39,641 nt of DNA from Russula earlei (GCA_025769875.1 JAGFNK010000477.1:1-39641); one strand, 5' to 3'; shown: positions 9,244 to 19,434, counted from the first letter of the stretch. The notes: generated by a model not told the origin, from the letters alone. Translations and numbers: made by a program.

Positions 9244-10731
9244 TCATTCCTGGATCTTTCCCCCTGCTGTGATGAAAGACTGGTAATAATCTCTCGCACC
9301 GAATTGACCAAGCGCGACGCCTCTTTTTCGTGCCGGGGCCACGCATAAAACGGCGCCAAGGCGACCGCGTTGCGCCCTCTGCGATCCGTAACAGTGTAGA
9401 CGTAAAGGCAGCAGATCATCCTTCTGTACCGTTCGTTGAATGACGGGTGTCCCTTCTGCAGACAGAAGGATCGAGATAATTGCGAGGGGAGCGAGACAGA
9501 CGTGGTGCAAGGGTCCGAACCATCGGGCCTAGAAAAATGCGCACGACCAGCTCAGTGGGGCCGAGGGACCCGTGCTAGGAAAATGAAGGAACAAAACGCA
9601 CCAAATAAAACACGACGACTTTGATTTCAGACATAAAGTGGCCGACAAGGGCAGCATCTATGGAGGAGGCCACCACGCCAGGATGCACGGTGAAGTGGCG
9701 AGTCTGGCTTGACGGACCCAGGCGGCGAGAGAGTTCGGTACGAATCAAGTCCATCTGGAATTTGGTTCCCTCTTATGGTTATGGCCGTGAGCTAAACACG
9801 AGCTGCCGGTCGTCTGGGTCATAGGCATCCGCGTGTGCGGCGTGCGAGGACATCCACACGACGCGACCGGGCCCTATCGGCGATGCCGCAAGCTTTGCTT
9901 CCAACTCTTCACACTAAGACACCACAGGGACGGACGATGAGGGCATCAGATCCACGCCCACATGTACAGCGATCAAGGGGCGCGCGCGAGCATGTAATGG
10001 GCCAAGGACGTTGCACTGCCACGCCCACCCGAGGCTGTCGTCGCTCATCAACGCGGTGTGCTGGACATCGTAGCTTGGGTTCGTCACGAAGATCGAGCAA
10101 GAGGAGTTCGAGAATGTTCTACTTGCCGGAGGAGTGACCATGAGATGTTCAAGAAAGGCGCGATGCCGGGGTTGTATACGAGGTGCGACACGTACGGGTA
10201 CCTATTATATCCCACATGCGCGTCAGCGACCCGCATCGGGCACGAGCTCTCCGAATTCGGAAAGGGACTCACGTGCGCGCCACCTCGTCCGCAAACGCGA
10301 GGGTGCTCTGCACCAATGCGAGGTCGAGCGTATGAATGGCCACGACGAGATTCGCGCGGGAAGTCTGCCACGCGTTCGGCGGCATCGGTGGCCCCTCTCA
10401 AACGTGCCACGTCACTCTCGAAGAGCTCGAGCAACTGTGTGCGCGCGGCCTCCGCCCGCCGACGACTGCGACACGCCATGATGAGGGTCAGGCCTGCGCA
10501 GGGATGTTCAATGCCCTGTTCGTCCGCGCCCGTGTGTGGTAATACCGAGAGCGCATCGTCTGGGCTAGTTTGGCAAAACCGTAGAGGAGACGACGACAGA
10601 TCCCGAAGCCTACTCCACTGTTCGTGTGGGGATCAGCTGAGTGGTAAACCCGGTGGTGGAAGAGATGTTACGCACTTGTTTGCACCGGTTATGATGATTA
10701 CTGGTCGCCCTTGTTCGCTCGCAGTAGGCAT
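9244..10731 (-). pseudogene. ERG27: ERG27 3-ketosteroid reductase pseudogene (copy 2)
   Basis: Minus strand. Exon 1 (10731-10676) and exon 2 (from 10617) are joined by a 58-bp GTGCGT...CAG intron and give IIITGANNGVGFGIC, the TGxxxGxG cofactor motif of short-chain dehydrogenases. Then follow AGLTLIMACRS, RAEAARTQLLELF, LVVAIHTLDLALVQSTLAF, a second intron (about 10204-10272), YPYVSHLVYNPGIAPF, DSLGWAWQCNVLG and RVVWMSSHAA. ERG27 acts with ERG25 and ERG26 in sterol C4-demethylation. At least two frameshifts (near 10575 and 10365) and later breaks disable it, and the usual NAG motif reads NPG. It is convergent with CTU1, like copy 1, but retains the 5' half lost there. Confidence 0.78.
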
Positions 10732-10739
10732 CGATGAAT

Positions 10740-11003
10740 GTGTAGATGGGGGTTTGTAACACAACATTCACTTATGTAATTGGTCGACATCAGCGGCACT
10801 TCATTGGAGATTAGATACAGGCATGAGGGTGACGACGGACATGATGGTAAACTGCCTGCCGTTGGAGGCAACGAAAAGGCCTAAGAAGAGTCTCGTGTGC
10901 ACGACACCGAATCATGATGTATGATGTGATGGACGGATTCATAGCCCTGCGCATCCTGATCCGATAATTTGTGGACAGAGGGGAGGACTCACGCTCACAA
11001 CAG
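10740..11003. other. ERG27-SSP2 intergenic region
   Basis: This lies between the ERG27 pseudogene start (minus strand) and the promoter of the second secreted-protein gene. I see no coding sequence. Confidence 0.4.
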
Positions 11004-11010
11004 TATAAAG
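11004..11010 (+). promoter_or_regulatory. TATA box of secreted-protein gene 2
   Basis: TATAAAG lies 158 bases upstream of ATG 11162. It is followed about 25 bases later by CTCCAGCTGTGCTCCCA, which is also found upstream of the paralogue at 5745. The pair defines a likely core promoter and start region. Confidence 0.55.
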
Positions 11011-11161
11011 CCAACGCACGCAGTTACAACAACCTCCAGCTGTGCTCCCACTTCACTACATACTGGCAGGTACCAGTTGCAAAGTTTCTACGCCGATCTT
11101 GTTCATACTTCGGCCACTCGAACAACATTTTAAAAACCCATACTCTAAATTATAACTCACT

Positions 11162-11500
11162 ATGCGCATCTCTGTTTCTGCCATATTCTGTCTAGCCGTT
11201 GGCATTGCTCCGTCATTTGCGATTCAATCAGGGTACGCCGATCTCCTTCGGGTTTTCTTTCTCTCCTGAAATTGACTTTACCTCAGACATGGATATTCCG
11301 GGTCCAATCAGAGGGAAGCAAAAGGACCATTCGTGGATTCTACCGGAAAATGGAGGACGTGGGAGGAAGAGAGGGACAATATGAGGGAAGGAAAGAGGGA
11401 GGCGAGGTTGGTGAGGAACGTGGAGGGGGCGAGGAGGGCCGAGGCGGCCAACCCACACGGTACTGATACCGTATGGTACCCATTAGGTGAGCTGGAGTAA
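11162..11500 (+). CDS. Small secreted protein 2 (two exons, 94 aa)
   Basis: Exon 1 (11162-11232) encodes MRISVSAIFCLAVGIAPSFA, a textbook signal peptide with a likely cleavage after SFA. A 54-bp GTACGC...CTCAG intron (11233-11286) follows, and exon 2 (11287-11500) continues in frame to TAA. The mature part is hydrophilic and helical, with GKWRTWEEERDNMREG and RREARLV-type charged stretches, and ends WYPLGELE. The signal peptide and intron phase match the 85-aa gene at 5745, so the two are diverged paralogues. No domain is known to me. A pogo element is inserted only six bases after the stop codon, so the 3' untranslated region is displaced; this may affect expression. Confidence 0.72.
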
Positions 11501-11508
11501 GCTACCTA

Positions 11509-11551
11509 CTGTACGCCACTGGGAACTCGGCAGTTCACTACCATCTCGGCG
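11509..11551 (+). repeat. Left TIR of pogo element
   Basis: 43 bp starting CTGTACGCCACTGGGAACTC; exact reverse complement of 14230-14272. Confidence 0.95.
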
Positions 11552-11674
11552 GTCACAAATGTCACGAAAGTAACATACATGTAACACACATGCCGAATTA
11601 AAGTCCGCCCGGGATGAAATGTTATGTACAATGCAATTTGATTAGGTGGGGACTAGGGAAAACAGGAGTAGCAT

Positions 11675-13963
11675 CTAATTGAGTGGAATCTGGTCCCAAT
11701 ATTGAATCTGGAATGATGGTGTAGTAGTAGTACTGTATGGTGCAGTACTGTAAGAGTGTTGCAAAGGCAGCTGTGCAAATGGTTGTGCCAGTGAGGGTCC
11801 TATTGATGAGGCAAGGGACGACGAGGAAGGATAGTGATTATTACTACTACGTCGTCTGCCATAAAGTCCCACAAATCGTTGGTTGTTTTCCAACTCAGGA
11901 TGTGCAACAAGTTGCTCTTTGATCCGTGTGGTGAGTTCAGACGCGGTGCCCTCCATTGAGAGCTCGAGAGCACCTGCAATCATCATAAGGTCTTCCTTGC
12001 GCTTGTATGATGAAAAAGAATTGTCAAAAACCTTTGAAACAGTGCCTTCACTAATTCGTATAGCACGAGCCGAATCTTCAGTAGCTTTCTCAGCGCGTTT
12101 TTTTGTTTCTTTTCTCTCCCGGTTAATTCGATCTCGTTCGTCTGCTTCAAACGCCTCCTTCAGCTCGGGATGTGTAACAAACTGGGCCTTGATCTTTGTC
12201 AAAGCATGAGGTCTTGTCTTTTGCTGATTTGCCAACTTCACGCGCAGATCGTTGGCCTCTCGCTGAGCAATTGTGCAGTGTGCATTTGCCGCACTCAATT
12301 GCGATGCTTGCATAATCACAGTTTGGGAAAGGACCGAAACTTCGTGACGAAGTGATTGTATTTTGGAAATCAGCTCCTCACGGCTCCGTGTTTGATCTTG
12401 GAGCACAGAGACAGCTTGGTGATCAGAAAGAATCCCCTCCATGTTCTGTGCCGAAGACGCGCGCGTGATCATCGCATTGCAAGCACATAAGTGAGGGTCA
12501 GTCCCAGTCGTTGAGGACGTTGAGGATTTGTGGCCGCTGGTCACGTCCCTAGCACCTCCCTCCAAGTCCGAGGCAATATAATCAGTGTCACTAGTTTCAG
12601 AACTAAGATCCGAACTGACTGCTGGAGGTGAGGTTGGAACCTCCATCAGGTACGAAGAGGGGAAGTGTGATGAAGATGATGATGCCTTGCTAGGTGCAAA
12701 GTCTTCTTCAGTGAAGACCGACGGATTGAGGGGCCAGATTCTGGACTTGCGGAACGCGTTCTGAATGAGGTCCGGGGTAACAACTTTACGAATAACCATG
12801 TATTCATGGATAACATTATAGCGTGTGATCTTGATGCCTTCGGCGAGGCGGCGGTCACAATGCGATGACCACGCACGTTGGACTGGTGCGAAAACCAACA
12901 CATCAAGGGGTTGAAGCTTGTGTGTAGTTTTCGAAGGGAGGCAGAAGAGTACAATCTTATTGTCATATGCAAGTTGCTGCATGGCTGGGGTCTCATGTGA
13001 GTTGTGCCCGTCAAAGGTCAATACGATCGGTTTGTCATTAACACGATGAGTAGCAGCAACCGGAATGAACACAGATTGGAACCACTGCTCGCATATTTCA
13101 TGATCTGTCCATCCAGAAGGGGATGTTGCAACACTGTGAAGGTGAAATCAGTTTATGCCGCCAAAATGCCAGATTGAATCTCACCTTCCGACACCCTCCA
13201 AATCCTGGCAGTCAGGCAGCGGGCCCTCTGAGAGAACAAATCCTGATGGCATGAGAGATCCTGCTGCCGAAATGCATTCAATGATGGAGACAAGCTCCAG
13301 ACTGTCGCTCTTGATGCGATATCGCTGCTTCCGGTCTTTCATGAATAGATACTTTTTTCCATTATTTTTACGGCCGCCTCCCATCTGGATTCCCTTCTCG
13401 TCCATATTCCATTGATGTTCCGGTGGTATCCCGTCATAAGTGTCCACCAGTTCCTGTAGTTTTGCAAAGTAGTCATGGACTACTGTCCTATTAAAGTTTT
13501 TCGCGCGCTTTGGATCCAACCCACTTGCTTTCGAGAAAGTCAGACTGGAGTTGCGTTTAATGAACCGATAATGCCAGTTTATTCCAGGGTAGTGGCTAGA
13601 TAGGTCCAGAGCATGAGCCCGCAGTGCCTTTTGATCCAAAGGCATCGCCTCTGCGGACAGCTGGTCACACCAATCTAGCAATGCCTTTTCCTGGGCCGGC
13701 TTGAGAAGCTGGCCATCCTGGTGAGCTTCCTGACGTGACTTATGTTTCCCAGAAGCTCTATCTTGTAGCGTCTGGCGTGAAACCTTGGAAAGCATAAGAT
13801 TTCGACTTATTGGCCATGTATGGAATGCACTGACATCATGGGCCAGTGCCGCGCGAGTAAATGATCGATAGATCCCATTGCGGTAGTCACTCAATGCAGC
13901 CTGTAGCCGCTGCTCATACGTATGGTCTTGTGCTGGCCGACTGGACCGCCTGTAACATGGCAT
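11675..13963 (-). CDS. pogo-type transposase (745 aa, one intron)
   Basis: Minus strand: exon 1 13963-13185, a 51-bp GTGAGA...CACAG intron (13134-13184), exon 2 13133-11675. The joined frame is open. The N-terminal region (about residues 15-150) has the helix-turn-helix and CENP-B-type layout of pogo/Tigger proteins. The DDE domain shows WNMDEKG (D188), LTFDGHNSH (D301) and HKLQPLDVL (D337), a DDD triad with 35 residues between the last two. A long C-terminal extension follows, with a heptad-rich predicted coiled coil (about 510-560) and a Lys/Arg/Glu-rich region, then a Ser/Gln/Thr-rich tail. The extension is larger than in classical pogo proteins and may serve dimerisation; that is inference. 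All catalytic residues are present. Confidence 0.9.
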
Positions 13964-14229
13964 TGAGAGAGTACCCAGATCCTCGGAGGCCTCTGAGTCA
14001 GTGTACTGTCGGTGATGTGATCACCCAGCTGGAATCAAACTCCGCCCTCTGCCATGACAGCGGTGTGATGCAGGCGTGATGCAGGCGTGACCCCCAGGCC
14101 AAAACATTACTCGAGAACCACTCAATGGACTGCAATTTTTCTTTGCTAGAATGACATTAATGGTACTCAATAGTATAACTACAAAGTTTTGAATAGAGTT
14201 GTTTGAGCAGATACAGGGAAAAATGAAAT

Positions 14230-14272
14230 CGCCGAGATGGTAGTGAACTGCCGAGTTCCCAGTGGCGTACAG
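14230..14272 (-). repeat. Right TIR of pogo element
   Basis: 43 bp ending GTGGCGTACAG on the plus strand; exact reverse complement of 11509-11551, followed by the TA duplication. Confidence 0.95.
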
Positions 14273-14276
14273 TATA

Positions 14277-14301
14277 CTGTACCAATTAAATCAATTCGTC
14301 A
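14277..14301 (+). repeat. Left TIR of non-autonomous element
   Basis: 25 bp beginning CTGTACCAATTAAATC; reverse complement of 16173-16197. Confidence 0.9.
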
Positions 14302-15032
14302 CCCCGTGTGACCTGTGACCTCCCTGACGAAATAATGGTTTCGTCAGGTTAGGTATTTTGTTGTGACCCGCAAAAAAAATTCGTCAAGGGGTAAAAAATT
14401 TGGAATTTTGGCTACAACAACCAGCTCCTAATTTCAACGCGTCGCATCTGTTGTCGGACCCTCATGGGATCAGCATTGTTTCTAAAATTACAGTACTTAG
14501 ATTATAATTAAATAATCAGGGAACAGGTGGTACAACATCCAAAATTTCATGTGCTGAAGCATGTTGGGGACACTTGAGTGAGTAAGAGTGGGGCTGACCG
14601 GTCCCAAGGGAGGAGAGAGGAGAGGGGGGGAGAGGAGCAAGTGGGCACCCATGCAGTCGTTCAAGTTCTTTGTTCAAGCAGAGATAGATGTCAAAGAAAA
14701 GGGGATCTTATTCAGTCACTGTCCCTACTACAGAGTAGCTAGGGGATTTTTATATAAGAAAAGGAGTACTGAGAGAGGCATGTAATGAAAGGAAATGAGA
14801 TGATGAAAGGAAGTATGAGGTGGTGAAAGGGAGTTTGAGGCCGGGCGAGGTAGTCGAGGTGGTGGCGAGCAGCCTGGAATGTGATTGCATCTTGCAAGCA
14901 TGTCCACGTGGTCGGTGGTGAGGGCTTGTCGTATGGCGCGAGGGCGAGGCAAGGATGAAAGGGATATGATGAAGGAGGGGAGGAAGTGTCAGTCTCGTGT
15001 CGTGTTGCATCAATTCTGTGGCCAGCCATAAT

Positions 15033-15866
15033 CTACCTTACCGGAGCATTGGTCCACTTGACATGGTCATGAGAACCTTCTGCGATAATAGCACCTGCGA
15101 GTCCCAGACCAAAGCCCAGTCCGGGACGCGAATCTTTGGCCTGTTGTAGAGCTGATTCAAATTCCTCACCGTGATCCGTCAAAGATGTAGTACGATGTAG
15201 AGAGCTGCTGCAACTAGGAGCAACCACCCATGGGTCCCCAGGATTAGTGATGGTTTGATTGGAGATTGCAGCATCATCGACAGTGCGCGAGTGTAACGAT
15301 GGTTGGCGAGACAAGGATCCTGCACTAGATCCCAAAAGAGACAGAAAGTCAGAAAGATTGGTAATTGTATCCGCAGGAGGAAGGAATGTCGTAGAATGTG
15401 GGCCAGACACCCCCAGAGCTGGAGTGGGTGCTCGTGCTCACCATTGACCGGATTGCATGCATAGAGCCCATAGGAGACTGTGTTTCGGATCAATCGGGCA
15501 CTGAGACTGAGCGGTCAAGAACCCCCCTAAAATGTCATGAGCTTGGGGAAGTAACAAAGAAGATCATGAGATATACCAAATGGCGCTGACCCAGCGCACA
15601 TGCTCTCTAGCTGACTCTGCACCCAACCGTTCCACACCGTTGCTGTAAAATAACTGAAAAGGACACAACATCTCCATCAAACCCAACTCCCCAAAGCTCT
15701 CTGCCTGGGCGTTCGCGGTCTGTGCCTTTGCAGCAGTTGTGCCCACATCATCTCGTGCACTTGGGTGTGTTGGGGAAGCAACTGAGCAGACTTCAGTGCA
15801 ATTGAGCAGATCCAATGTTACGATACCATGCCCACCACCTTGAGCAATCCAGGATAGTAAGAGCAT
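15033..15866 (-). pseudogene. Captured PH-domain protein gene fragment
   Basis: The minus strand reads as the end of a pleckstrin-homology domain (CPFQLFYSNGVERLGAESAR, then EHVRWVSAIW). A 50-bp GTATAT...TTTAG intron (15527-15576) joins it in frame to GVLDRSVSVPD. A Ser/Thr/Pro-rich linker follows (DTITNLSDFLSLLGSS...RQPSLHSR) and then GLGFGLGLAGAII. An in-frame TGA interrupts after SVPD, and the frame shifts at a G run near 15415. No 5' or 3' end of a gene is present. Introns are retained, so the capture was of genomic DNA rather than of a processed transcript. The identity of the parent gene is uncertain beyond the PH domain. Confidence 0.6.
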
Positions 15867-16172
15867 ATTGGGATAGAGGACTGCTTGGCATCTTTGCCAT
15901 GATGATGCTGATGGATTGGATGTGGAATGATGATAAATATTAAGGAAACATGGAGTTACTTCATAAGATTTACATATATCTAGTACTATCTCTCAAGCAA
16001 TTTTTAACATTTTTAGGACTTTTTGAAGGCATTTTTGTGACCAAAATATGGTTTCGTCACTTGGCTTTGGGACCTGTGACATTTGAGACCAAATTATGGT
16101 TTCGTCACTTAGCTCTGGGACCTGTGACATTTGTGACATTTCGTCAAATCAGGTAGGCCTGTGACCTGTGAC

Positions 16173-16197
16173 TGACGAATTGATTTAATTGGTACAG
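16173..16197 (-). repeat. Right TIR of non-autonomous element
   Basis: 25 bp ending TTTAATTGGTACAG on the plus strand; pairs with 14277-14301; TA follows. Confidence 0.9.
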
Positions 16198-16307
16198 TAA
16201 GTCGGTCAGTCACACATAGTCATGCAAAATGTAATGAATTATTTGAATCACCAATTGAACCTTACATTGCTAGGATCAAATGTTAAAAATGTGTATTGGG
16301 AGAGATT

Positions 16308-16329
16308 GGGGGGGGGGGGGGGGGGGGGG
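16308..16329 (+). repeat. Poly-G tract of 22 bases
   Basis: An uninterrupted run of 22 G in the 216-bp spacer between two transposons. It could be a mutational expansion or an assembly uncertainty. Such a run can form G-quadruplexes. Confidence 0.9.
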
Positions 16330-16415
16330 AATGCAAACAAAAAGCATAGTATCTACTGATTAATATCCATGTGACACCTCATCAGGAAAATATGAGATTT
16401 GCTTAGCAACACTTA

Positions 16416-16612
16416 GGCCCATGATACCAACCAAGAATTCTTGAACTTCGAACTTGAACTTGAATTTCGGGATTTTCCGGGAGTGACTGGTGTGACCAGT
16501 GTGATATAAGTGACATCACATATATGATAAACTAATAGGTTTTTTTTTAATATGAGTTTTTATTCGCTTGTGATTTGCATATTTGCATATTTGCATATTT
16601 GTGTGTGATTGC
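16416..16612 (+). repeat. Left TIR of Harbinger element
   Basis: Long inverted end matching 19601-19784. Contains three ATTTGCAT copies near its inner edge against fewer in the right end. Confidence 0.88.
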
Positions 16613-16704
16613 ACATGTGTAAGCCCTTTGTCAGTACCTTCTTTTTCACCTTCACTTCGGCGTCGCCCCACACTTTATTTTCCTGATCCTGATCATCACC
16701 TCCC

Positions 16705-17952
16705 ATGCAGACCTGCTCATCAAGAAGCTCTGATTCCTCTGCAGAAGAAACCCGAGCAGATATCAAGGCAAGATGGACGACTGAGGAAGCTGAGTTCTTA
16801 AACTTCCTCTTGGAGCACAAGGACCAAATGATGTCCAACACTATGTTCAAGGATCAAGTCTTCAATGAGGCGGCCAGTCAAATTAGGTCCCTTTGTAAGA
16901 AGGGTGGCTTCAAAACTCTGAGCTCGTGCAAGACGAAGTGGCAAAGGGTACGTGTTTCCTCTTTTCACTACACCTCAACACTGACACCATTCAACTAGAT
17001 GAAGACCAACAGGACACCATTTCAGCGATCAAAAATAAGTCTGGCATGGCTTGGGATGATGTGACAGGAATGGACATATCAGCAGAAAATCAAAATCAGG
17101 CAGTGTATGATGAGCTGGTCACAGTACATCTGTAACTCCTGATTTGTCGACAATATCTTACTTTAGTAGGACAAACCAGCGGTCGAGAAGTTCCACCACA
17201 AGGGCTGGCCACATTGCGAGGCCACGGAATCTCTTGTAGGAGCAAAAACCAAAGGCAAACATGCATACCGGGCTTCGCAGCCAACACCTCGTGCTGAGCA
17301 TGCTCCATCCCAGCCACCTACTCCTGCTCACCTGACCCCTGATTTGTCTCAAGTTGGTGGCAGCAGGAGGGCATCAACTTCACCATCAAATACCTCATTT
17401 GACTTCGCAAATACCCCATTTGACTTTGTAACCAACAAGCGTAAATCACCTCACATTGACAATATCCTGATGACCGAGACATCTTCAGCTAAAAAACAGA
17501 GGGGTGACACCATGGCGTCTGCTGTCATGGGTGTTACAGCGGTCATGAACAGAGTTGTTGATGTCTTTGACTCAACTGTCCATTCTCTTGGTTTCTCCCT
17601 GCCCATGCCTGAATTCGCACCCCCACCCCCACCCCCACTTGCACTCGCACCTGCACCTGCACCTGCACCCACACCTGCACCTGCACCCGCACTCGCAGGT
17701 GATACTGTACCTGGATTTTTGGCACTTCCCAAGTATGCACACCGGACACTGGCAGTCCAACACCTTGCCAGTGATATCAAGGATATCACAAATGGTTGTT
17801 GGTTGCCAACTGATGATATTGTCCCAGCATTATCCCTGTTTGCCAATTGTGGCATCGGAGAGGTGGATGGCTACCTCGTGCTCATATCTGTGGAGTCATC
17901 ACATGAGTTTGCACATGGATACATATGTAATCTGGTGGAGAAAGTGAAGTGA
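16705..17952 (+). CDS. Myb/SANT-like DNA-binding accessory protein of Harbinger element (384 aa)
   Basis: Three exons, 16705-16951, 16999-17123 and 17170-17952, joined by introns of 47 and 46 bp, give an open frame. Residues about 20-150 form the trihelix Myb/SANT-like domain of transposon proteins: RWTTEEAEFLNFLLEHK, CKTKWQRV, SGMAWDDVTG and KFHHKGWPH. The middle is Ser/Thr-rich, then a Pro/Ala-rich run (about 17618-17700) made of repeated PAPAPAP units. The C-terminal 80 residues resemble a small helical domain. In PIF/Harbinger elements the Myb-like partner binds TIRs and brings the transposase to the nucleus. The first donor (GTGTTT at 16952) was chosen to keep the domain in frame; GTACGT four bases earlier would break it. 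Confidence 0.78.
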
Positions 17953-18166
17953 GCGTAAGCGATGATTTGTGTTGTTGTGTCATGTATGTGTATCCAAATA
18001 AATATTTCACATATTGTGAAATTACATGTGATGTGCCAAAAAAATTTCTGTCAAAAAGTTGCATGCTTTGTCCCCATTGTTGTCCCCTCCCTCGCTCAAG
18101 ATGCCTGATAACCATCATCAGCAATGGGTACAATGGTGACGCCAACGGCACCAATGGCTCTATGTC

Positions 18167-19434
18167 ATGTTAAATATGTCAACTGTTCTCCTACTTTGCT
18201 GCCAAGCATTACTTGAGCTCCTTGAACCCCTCTATCGTCCTCCTATCCCATATCACACATCTTCATACACTGGGGCTAAGTGGGTTGAGGACCTACTCAC
18301 TGGCCATCCAGAGCGCATTTGGACTGAGCTTGGGGTGCATAAAAAAGTATTTATCATCCTCCAGCGGATCCTCCAACGACTTGGTATCTCATCATCACAA
18401 CACGTCCAAGTTGAAGAACAAATTGCTATCTTCCTTTATACAGCTGTCACAGGGCTGCCGTTGACACATGTCGGAGAGCGTTTTCAGTGGTCACCCCACA
18501 CCATTTCAAAGTAAGTATCTCTCAGGTTTCTTTCAGATGTCGTCTGATGGATAGCTAGGTATTTTAAAAAAATTCTAGGTGTTCTCTCAAGCCCTCCCTT
18601 CTACACCACATTTGTGCACCTTCCCAATGCCGATTCACCCCCTCACCCCTTCATCCAAAGCAACCCCAAATTCTTTCCATTTCTCAAGGATGCGCTGGGT
18701 GCTATCAACGGTACACATATCGACTGTTTTGCCACTACTGCAGAGCGTGATGCGGCAAGGAACTGCAAAGGAGGTCTCACGCAGAACTGCCTCGTGGGAT
18801 GCTCATTCGACCTCTGCTTCACCTACCTGCTGACTGGTTGGGAGGGTTCCACTGCTGATGCGACACTTTTTCATGCAGCACATCATTCTGATCTTTAGTG
18901 TCCCAAGGGGGAAGTATTATCTTGGTGATGCGGGTTTTGCCTCAGTCAGATGTACTTCTCACCCCTTATCAAGGCGTGCGGTACCATCTAGCTGAATGGG
19001 GCCATGCTCGCACAAGGTGAGTCTTTGTTGTCTTACTTTCAAGTTGTCTTACTGATGTTTGTCCTAGGCCATGCACACCCAAGGAGCTGTTCAATTTGCA
19101 TCATGCCCAAGCTCGCAATGTCATTGAACACATTTTTGGAATTCTCAAGCGGCGTTTCAAGATTCTCTCACAACCCCACGAGTATGACATGGGAGTTCAA
19201 GCACACATCCCATGTGCGTTCGCAGCACTTCACAATCTTATTCACGCATATGACTCTAGGGAGATTGGCACCTTTGACAACCAAGTGGCTGACCTCCAGA
19301 TGGACGCACAAGAAGAGGAAGCACTGGCTGGTGAACTTGGAACAGGCCCTGTGATGCAGTGTGAGAGGGAGCGAGCAAATATCAGGCGAGATAAAATTGC
19401 TGATGACATGTGGGAGCAGTATCAGAGAATTTAG
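18167..19434 (+). pseudogene. PIF/Harbinger DDE transposase, frameshifted
   Basis: Exons at 18167-18510 and 18559 onward, then 19068-19434 after introns of 48 and 51 bp. Splicing gives HTISKYFKKILGVLSS, FLKDALGAINGTHID, YYLGDAGF and RNVIEHIFGILKRRF, the blocks of the DDE_4 transposase family (HARBI1-like). Two single-base changes break the frame: an extra T in SDL|SVPRGKYY (about 18895) and an extra base near 18956 before the TPYQGVRYHLAEWGHA block. The first catalytic block usually reads GAxDGTHI; here the Asp is Asn. The later Asp (LGDAGF) and Glu (NVIEH) remain. The start at 18167 is a weak choice; it could lie upstream. It is not functional as read. Confidence 0.85.

Larger units (their letters stand above)
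7449..10140. repeat. Segmental duplication, copy 2 (CTU1-ERG27)
   Basis: Partner of 1072-3575, longer because of the solo LTR at 7951-8274 and small indels. Intact flanking genes (NOP9 start, ERG27 exon 1) suggest that this is the ancestral location and copy 1 the transposed duplicate, although copy 1 kept the working CTU1. Confidence 0.8.
11509..14272 (-). mobile_element. Complete pogo-type (Tc1/mariner superfamily) DNA transposon
   Basis: The element is 2764 bp long, bounded by perfect 43-bp terminal inverted repeats (11509-11551 and 14230-14272) beginning CTGTACGCCACTGGG. TA dinucleotides flank it on both sides (11507-11508 and 14273-14274), the expected target duplication. It holds a single spliced transposase gene on the minus strand. 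Perfect TIRs and an open reading frame suggest recent insertion and possible activity. It sits between secreted-protein gene 2 and another TA-flanked element. Confidence 0.93.
14277..16197. mobile_element. Non-autonomous TA-flanked DNA transposon carrying a host gene fragment
   Basis: The element is 1921 bp, bounded by 25-bp inverted ends (14277-14301 and 16173-16197) starting CTGTACCAATTAAATC, with TA on both sides. Subterminal repeats of TTTCGTCA and CCTGTGAC words occupy both ends (14297-14400 and 16040-16180). It encodes no transposase. It contains a minus-strand, intron-bearing fragment of a PH-domain protein gene (15033-15866). The first six bases CTGTAC equal those of the adjacent pogo element, so a pogo-type transposase may mobilise it. 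The structure is that of a gene-capturing Pack-type element. Confidence 0.8.

Noticed and set aside
10058..10759. Open frame of 233 codons on the plus strand
   Set aside because: It is antisense to ERG27 exons, whose conserved motifs lie on the minus strand; GC-rich sequence makes such antisense frames common.
14585..15030. Minus-strand frames of 74-96 codons in the non-autonomous element
   Set aside because: Low complexity (Pro, Ser, His, Phe) with no match to the captured PH-domain fragment; not called as genes.
18579..18833. Alternative acceptor at 18578 and the frame starting there
   Set aside because: Using the acceptor at 18558 gives KYFKKILGVLSSPPFY in frame with the rest of the transposase; the later acceptor breaks the frame.
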